A DNA stretch of 23,697 bases from a virus, in the IMG/VR virus record IMGVR_UViG_3300021438_000071, positions 1-23,697 of that record. One strand, written 5' to 3'. Every line of letters begins with the position of its first letter. The first letter of the stretch is position 1. The notes under the pieces are model-generated. The model had not been told where the DNA came from, did not search any database, and worked only from the letters and a program-made list of their open reading frames with translations. Shown piece after piece: positions 18,345 through 23,697 of this stretch. The translations under genes and the position numbers were made by a program.

Positions 18345-21300
18345 ATGGCAGATCAAACCGTTAATATTCGCTTGAAGATTGATGACCAAGGCGATATGCG
18401 CCGAAGAACTCAAGAAGCCAAGGAATACAATAAAGAAGCTGAAAAGTTTGGTAAAGGACCTGCCGCACTATCTTCAATGCAGTATGGTCGTGCTCGTGGC
18501 GCCGCAGGTGTAACGGGTGCCAGTGCTCGAGACTTTGCTAATGAACAGCAAGGACTCGGTGGATTAGTTCGCCTATACGCTACAGTTGCGGCTAATACTT
18601 ATGCGGCTGCTACTGCCTTTAAAGCATTAAGTAACGCCATGGATACTGATACCATGGTTAAGGGCCTGGATCAACTTGGTGCTAGAAGTGGTATTGCCTT
18701 GGGCACACTGGCTCAAAACTTAGTAAAAGCAACCGGCGGAGCAATTAGCTTAAAAGATGCTATGACGGCAACCGCACAAGGCACTAGTGCAGGTTTAACT
18801 AGCGCCCAAATGCTGCGCCTTACTGAAGTAGCCAAAAAAGCATCACAAGCACTAGGAATTGATGTAACTGATGCACTTAGCAGATTAAGTCGTGGTGTTA
18901 CTAAGTTAGAACCAGAACTACTTGATGAATTAGGTATTTTTACTAAAATTGGTCCGGCTACTGAAAATTATGCTAGAAGTATTGGTAAAACCGCTAGTCA
19001 GTTAACTGATTTTGAAAAGCGCCAAGCTTTTGCTAATGCGGTTTTAAAAGAGGGAACTGATAAGTTTGGTAGTATTGACCTACCAGTTAATCCTTATAAA
19101 GAATTGCAAGCTAGTCTTATAAATATAGCTCAAAGTACATTAAGTATAGTAAATACTGTAATAGCACCTATTGCAAGTTTATTAGCTAATAATACAGGAC
19201 TACTAACAGCGGCTATTGTAGGTATAGGATTTAAATTAGCTAAAATGGCTATTCCTGCACTACAGGATTGGCAATCACAAATTGTTAAAAGTGCTGAACT
19301 AGCAAAAGCAAAAGCTAGAGATATTAATGAAAGTTTTGGTGACATTGCTGTTAATAGAATTAGTGCAAAAGCACAAATACCAGCTTTAAAAGAGGCAGAG
19401 GAAAATCTTAAAAAAGATTTAGATGCAGCCAGACAAGAATTTGCTAGTGGAAGTACTAGACGTACAGCTATTGCAAAAGGATTAGGTAGTAATGACCAAG
19501 GAGTTGTTCAAAGTACTCTTGCAACCTTAGATTTAAATAAGGCTCAAAAAGAGGTTAATGATAGTCGTAAAAAAGCAAACGACTTGCTAGACAAAGAACA
19601 AAAGACTCAAATTGCTCTTACTAACAGTGAACAACAAAAGGTAAAAATATACACTGAACACGCTAATGCTCTACAAAAAATAATTGATATTAAACAAAAA
19701 CAATTAGTATTAGATGAAAAAATTACTGCTGCTAATACTTTTGCACTTGAGGCTGCTGAAAAAGGTACACTGTACGAAAATATTGCAATGAAAGCAAGGG
19801 CTAAAATAAGCCAACAAGCAGGATCTAGAGCTGAACGTCTAGGTATAGTTTCTAAAGTTGCTGAAGAAACCGAAATAGGCGGCATTGGTTTTGCCCGTGA
19901 AGAATTGGCAAAACGTATTGCAGCAAGTAAAGAACTAGGTACATTCGGTAAAATGTTAGCCAATGTACAAGGTACTGCTGCAGCTGTTGGTACAGAAATA
20001 GGAATTATTGGAGCAGCATTTGCTCCTTGGATAGAGGGCGGCCTTGCACTAGTAACTGCATTTACAGTATTAGAACCACTTTTAAGTAGTAATACAAAAG
20101 AAGCAGAAGATTTTAATAATGCCTTAGAAAATAGTAAAAGTTCTATGGATAGTGTTGCCAAAACTGTAGCTGAATTGGACAAAGGTTTTGGCGGATTTAT
20201 TCCTGATAGTATACAAGGACTTAATGCAATTGCTACTGCCTTTAGTAATGTTGCTGACTCAATACAGTTAGTTGCTGAAAAAGCTAAAAAATCCAAAGAA
20301 GCAATGAATTGGTGGTTTGATAAACCTATTGATTGGGTAAAAGGCATTGTCGGCAAAGATATTGATAACGTATTAGCAGAAGATCTTGGCAAACAAGTCA
20401 TGAGTGGCTTAAGTTTACTTAAACGAAGCGGTTTAAAAGGTAAAGCAGAAGCGCAATTAAAAGCAGACTTAGGAATTCAAAATCTTGATCTAGAAAGTGT
20501 TACAAAAGCTTTTAAACGCTTAGGCGAAGAAGGCAGTACTAAAGTAATAGAAAGATTTCAAGAACTTGGAGTAGCTGCAAAAAGTAGCAGTGGTAGATTA
20601 CAAGAATTTAAATCTGCTACGGAAAGTACTACAAAAGCTTACCAAGATTTTTTACTTTCTACTGCTAGTAATGATCCAGTATTTAAACTAGGTGCTTCCT
20701 TACAGAATCTTGGCAGCATCATGAATAAGCTGGCTAGTGATGATATAGATGAAGTTAAAGCCGCAATGCTTGACTTGGCCAAAAGTCCAGAGGGTGGTGT
20801 ACTATTTGGACCTAAATTTATACAAGGTTTAATAGGTATTCGTAAAGAGTTAGGAACACAAACTTTAGCATATTCACAGCTTAATGTTGTTGTTGAAGAA
20901 TATGATACTAAGATTGATGATCTTAATAAAAAATTACGTAATACTGGATACCGCGAAGGTCAATCAGGAACCAGTAATCAGCAAAAATCTTTATTAGAGC
21001 AAATTAATCAAGCAACTAAAAGCAGAGATATAGCTGCACAAATGAAATTAGGCATTGATCAAAGCGCAGTTAAAACAGCTAATGAATTATTTGCTGATGG
21101 ACTAAATACTGTATTTGAAAAAGGTTCTAAATTAATAGAACAAGGCTTAGGTAATGCTTCAGAACAAGCAGCATTAACAATTGCTAAAGCACAACTTGGT
21201 GGATTAAGTGGTGAGCGTAAAGCACGAGAAGAAGCTAGAATTGCAGACGAAGGTTTTAAAATTCAATTACGAGCAATTGAAACTAATACTGAATTAATAT

Positions 21301-23697
21301 TAGCAACTGAACGATTAACTGCAGAAATTAATGAATCTAATGCAAAAAGTGGTTTGGCCGACGCTATAAAAGAAAAGAAAAGTCCAGATACAATTGCAAG
21401 GCTACAAAGCGGCGTAGATGCAGCAGCAGCCGTTAAAGAAATTCTAGGTACAGAAAAGGAAGGTACTAAATTAACTACTAAAAATATTGATAGTTTAGTT
21501 ACAAAAGTACTGGGAGAAAGTGCAGATAAACTTACAGTTGCATTAACAAGAAGTCAGTTATTAGCTATAGTAAACAAAACCGCTGCTCAAGAAGCCAGTA
21601 AAATCAAAGTAAAAAGTGAACAAACTGCTGCTGCTATTACTGGTCAACGTGCCATTGAATCCGGTAAAGTAGAAGATATACAAAAAGCAATTAGTCTTGA
21701 ACAAAATATTAATCAGGTTTTACAAGCAAGATTAGGTTTACAAGCCCTTTCAGCCGGATATATGAGTGATGAATATTTAGCTGAACAAAATACCTATGAG
21801 TTCTTTACCCAAGCTAACAAAGTAAAAACCGAAATACTATCTGCAGATTTAGCAATTAAAAATGCTGCTACAGAACAAGAACGTGAAATTCAAAAGCAGT
21901 ATAAAACTCTTATCTTACGCAGACAGCTTGAAGAAGCCACTAATTTAGAAATACAGCAGAGTGTTAGAAAGATTAATAATGAATTTGCCAAACAAAATAA
22001 TTTACGAGAGCATTTTGTTAAGCTGCAAGATTTAGCAAATCAATCACAGACTCAGGCACTTCAATTTAATATTGACTTATTAGGTATATATGATAAAATT
22101 GGTGTAAGTGGTGGCCAAATAGCTACAAACTTGCGTAATCAATTACGGTTAGAACAAGATATTTTAACTACAAATACTGCTAAGCAAAATGCACAAAATG
22201 AGTATAATCGAGAGTACACAAAACTTCAGCAACAAATTGATACTGCATTAGCCGCTAATAAAGATGCTAATGTTGACCTGTATAAAACTGAACAAGATCG
22301 CTTAAAAGTACTACGAGATCAAAAGTTTGGTTTAGCCGATCAAACTTTAGAAAATAAAAATCAATTGCGTGTAGTAGACGATTTAATAGCACGCAATGAA
22401 GCTGCTACAAAACTGGAACAAAAACGTTTACAAAATTTACAGGCAATAGCAGCATTTCAAAATGAATTAAATGGATTACAAGATACTGGCTTAGAATATT
22501 TGTCTAAAAAGACAATACTTGATCGCCAAAGCCAAGAGCGAGCATTGTTTAATTTAGATATAGCAAGTCAACAAGCACAGGCAGAAAGAAAACTTGGAGA
22601 ATTAACACAAGCACAAATAACTGCACAAGAAGTTTTTAATAGACAAAAACAAATTGCTGAAGGTATGGGTGGCGAAGCTAGTGGCCAACAAGTACAAGAT
22701 TATATAAGAGCAAAAGAACAATTAGATGCTGCAAATGAAGGTCTTAAAATTGGTAAAGAAGATAATGCTGACACAAAAAGAAAGATAGATTTAAGCAAAG
22801 ACTTATTTGGTATTAAACAACAAATTTTTGTTATAGACAATGAATATAGACGAATAACTGCTGAAAAAGAGCGGGCTTATAGATTAGATTCTGTTATACT
22901 AGATACTGCTGAACAAGAGTTAAGAATAACCAAAGAAAAGTTTGATTTAGACGTACAACGTGGAATTATTACTGGGCAAAGAAAGCGTGAGTTTGACGAA
23001 AACGTTGCACGATTAGATTCAGAAAATAAATACCAACGTGATAAGATAAACTTAGATAAAGAAGAATCAACAGCATTAGATAAACTACGACGAGATGAAA
23101 AAGCAAGACTTGCTGCTGGTGGTAGTGAGGATGAAGAAGGCTTTACTCTAATCATGAATAATGAAAGAGCAATTTTTGCAGCAAAACGTAAAAATCTCAC
23201 CATTGACAAAGAAGCTAGAGATGCACAGATTAATGCTACTTTTGAATTAAGTGATCGTCAAGAAGCTTACCTAGATGTATTTAAAGGTACATTTGATAAG
23301 ATGACTGACGTTATCGTAGACTTTGTAAAAACTGGCAAATTAAATCATAAAGACTTAATAAATTCAATGTTAGAAGGATTGCTGCGTTATGAATTAGAGC
23401 AGCAAAAAATTGCTTTATATGCTAATGCACGTTCTGGAATAATGAGCTTTTTAAATCCTTTTGGTTCTAATGCTGATATTGCTAAAAGTGCTTTAGCTAG
23501 CAGTACTAGTTCAGGATATGGTGCAAATGTATTTAGTGCAGCAGCAAAAGGTGCTGCATATGATCAAGGCTATCCGGTTCACAGATTTGCAATGGGTGGT
23601 GCATTTACTAATCAAATAGTAAATAGCCCTACACTATTTAAATTTGCACAAGGTACAGGTATGATGGGTGAAGCAGGACCCGAAGCCATTATTTTCC
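18345..23697 (+). CDS. Tail tape measure protein, lambda gpH-like (at least 1784 residues, 3' end outside window)
   Basis: Open from the ATG at 18345 (TTGGAG upstream) through the right edge. The start (ADQTVNIRLKIDDQGD) is followed by a conserved N-terminal region containing LYATVAANTYAAATAFKALS, then a hydrophobic helix pair near ITV..IAPIASLLANNTGLLTAAIVG, then more than 1000 residues of charged, Gln/Lys/Glu-rich helix as expected for a rod. Near the edge, FAMGGAFTNQIVNSPTLFKF and GTGMMGEAGPEAII match the C-terminal domain of lambda gpH, so roughly the last one to two hundred residues are missing. It sets tail length and is ejected with DNA. Own promoter and upstream terminator; no competing gene on the other strand. 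Confidence 0.95.
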   Translation, partial: MADQTVNIRLKIDDQGDMRRRTQEAKEYNKEAEKFGKGPAALSSMQYGRARGAAGVTGASARDFANEQQGLGGLVRLYATVAANTYAAATAFKALSNAMDTDTMVKGLDQLGARSGIALGTLAQNLVKATGGAISLKDAMTATAQGTSAGLTSAQMLRLTEVAKKASQALGIDVTDALSRLSRGVTKLEPELLDELGIFTKIGPATENYARSIGKTASQLTDFEKRQAFANAVLKEGTDKFGSIDLPVNPYKELQASLINIAQSTLSIVNTVIAPIASLLANNTGLLTAAIVGIGFKLAKMAIPALQDWQSQIVKSAELAKAKARDINESFGDIAVNRISAKAQIPALKEAEENLKKDLDAARQEFASGSTRRTAIAKGLGSNDQGVVQSTLATLDLNKAQKEVNDSRKKANDLLDKEQKTQIALTNSEQQKVKIYTEHANALQKIIDIKQKQLVLDEKITAANTFALEAAEKGTLYENIAMKARAKISQQAGSRAERLGIVSKVAEETEIGGIGFAREELAKRIAASKELGTFGKMLANVQGTAAAVGTEIGIIGAAFAPWIEGGLALVTAFTVLEPLLSSNTKEAEDFNNALENSKSSMDSVAKTVAELDKGFGGFIPDSIQGLNAIATAFSNVADSIQLVAEKAKKSKEAMNWWFDKPIDWVKGIVGKDIDNVLAEDLGKQVMSGLSLLKRSGLKGKAEAQLKADLGIQNLDLESVTKAFKRLGEEGSTKVIERFQELGVAAKSSSGRLQEFKSATESTTKAYQDFLLSTASNDPVFKLGASLQNLGSIMNKLASDDIDEVKAAMLDLAKSPEGGVLFGPKFIQGLIGIRKELGTQTLAYSQLNVVVEEYDTKIDDLNKKLRNTGYREGQSGTSNQQKSLLEQINQATKSRDIAAQMKLGIDQSAVKTANELFADGLNTVFEKGSKLIEQGLGNASEQAALTIAKAQLGGLSGERKAREEARIADEGFKIQLRAIETNTELILATERLTAEINESNAKSGLADAIKEKKSPDTIARLQSGVDAAAAVKEILGTEKEGTKLTTKNIDSLVTKVLGESADKLTVALTRSQLLAIVNKTAAQEASKIKVKSEQTAAAITGQRAIESGKVEDIQKAISLEQNINQVLQARLGLQALSAGYMSDEYLAEQNTYEFFTQANKVKTEILSADLAIKNAATEQEREIQKQYKTLILRRQLEEATNLEIQQSVRKINNEFAKQNNLREHFVKLQDLANQSQTQALQFNIDLLGIYDKIGVSGGQIATNLRNQLRLEQDILTTNTAKQNAQNEYNREYTKLQQQIDTALAANKDANVDLYKTEQDRLKVLRDQKFGLADQTLENKNQLRVVDDLIARNEAATKLEQKRLQNLQAIAAFQNELNGLQDTGLEYLSKKTILDRQSQERALFNLDIASQQAQAERKLGELTQAQITAQEVFNRQKQIAEGMGGEASGQQVQDYIRAKEQLDAANEGLKIGKEDNADTKRKIDLSKDLFGIKQQIFVIDNEYRRITAEKERAYRLDSVILDTAEQELRITKEKFDLDVQRGIITGQRKREFDENVARLDSENKYQRDKINLDKEESTALDKLRRDEKARLAAGGSEDEEGFTLIMNNERAIFAAKRKNLTIDKEARDAQINATFELSDRQEAYLDVFKGTFDKMTDVIVDFVKTGKLNHKDLINSMLEGLLRYELEQQKIALYANARSGIMSFLNPFGSNADIAKSALASSTSSGYGANVFSAAAKGAAYDQGYPVHRFAMGGAFTNQIVNSPTLFKFAQGTGMMGEAGPEAIIF

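Noticed and set aside
19607-20401. 264-codon leftward ORF opposite the tape measure gene
   Set aside because: Shadow frame; Ser/Ala/Leu-rich low-information product, no start signals.

Overview
The window looks like part of a long-tailed, non-contractile (siphovirus-type) phage genome that infects a Gram-negative host. The evidence is a nearly complete HK97/lambda-style morphogenesis module on the + strand (terminase, portal, protease-capsid, connector, tail tube, frameshifted tail chaperone, tape measure). Opposite it lies a set of small genes on the - strand. Both strands carry ordinary sigma70-type promoters and AGGAG-type ribosome sites. A lipid A-type metallophosphoesterase next to a GT4 glycosyltransferase resembles a pair found together in betaproteobacterial genomes, so a freshwater betaproteobacterial host is a plausible but weak guess. 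No integrase, CI-type repressor, tRNA or CRISPR was seen.

Positions 1-5200 are the leftward (probably early) region. It holds three paralogous helix-turn-helix (HTH) proteins, two SprT-like zinc proteases, a DEDDh exonuclease, a HAD phosphatase of polynucleotide-kinase type, two small membrane proteins and several short unknown genes. They form short operons of about three genes. Each operon has its own leftward promoter (-35 near TTGGCA, 17 bp, TATAAT). Between operons sits a repeated regulatory cassette with four parts: the motif GCAAAAATACAACA, a TAGGGG..CCCCTA palindrome, a second promoter facing right whose -10 lies inside an inverted repeat, and usually a TGTTGTA..TACAACA hairpin just beyond the stop codon of the preceding leftward gene. 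Most of these rightward promoters have no rightward gene. This is the least explained and most interesting part of the window.

Positions 5200-5530 are the divergent control region. A rightward promoter at 5483-5511 starts the rightward block: a 50-residue membrane protein, the metallophosphoesterase, a 57-residue overlapping ORF with a GTG start, the glycosyltransferase, then small and large terminase. A separate promoter at 9374-9402 precedes a Dps-like ferritin, an HNH-type protein, the portal and a fused prohead protease/major capsid gene with a likely internal start for free capsid protein. A strong terminator follows the capsid gene.

Positions 13565-23697 carry the head-tail connector, a large neck-region protein, the tail terminator, a tail tube protein with signs of internal duplication, a tail chaperone pair joined by a predicted -1 frameshift at A AAT TTT, a terminator, a consensus promoter, and a tape measure gene of at least 1784 codons that runs off the right edge. 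Its length predicts a tail of at least roughly 265 nm.
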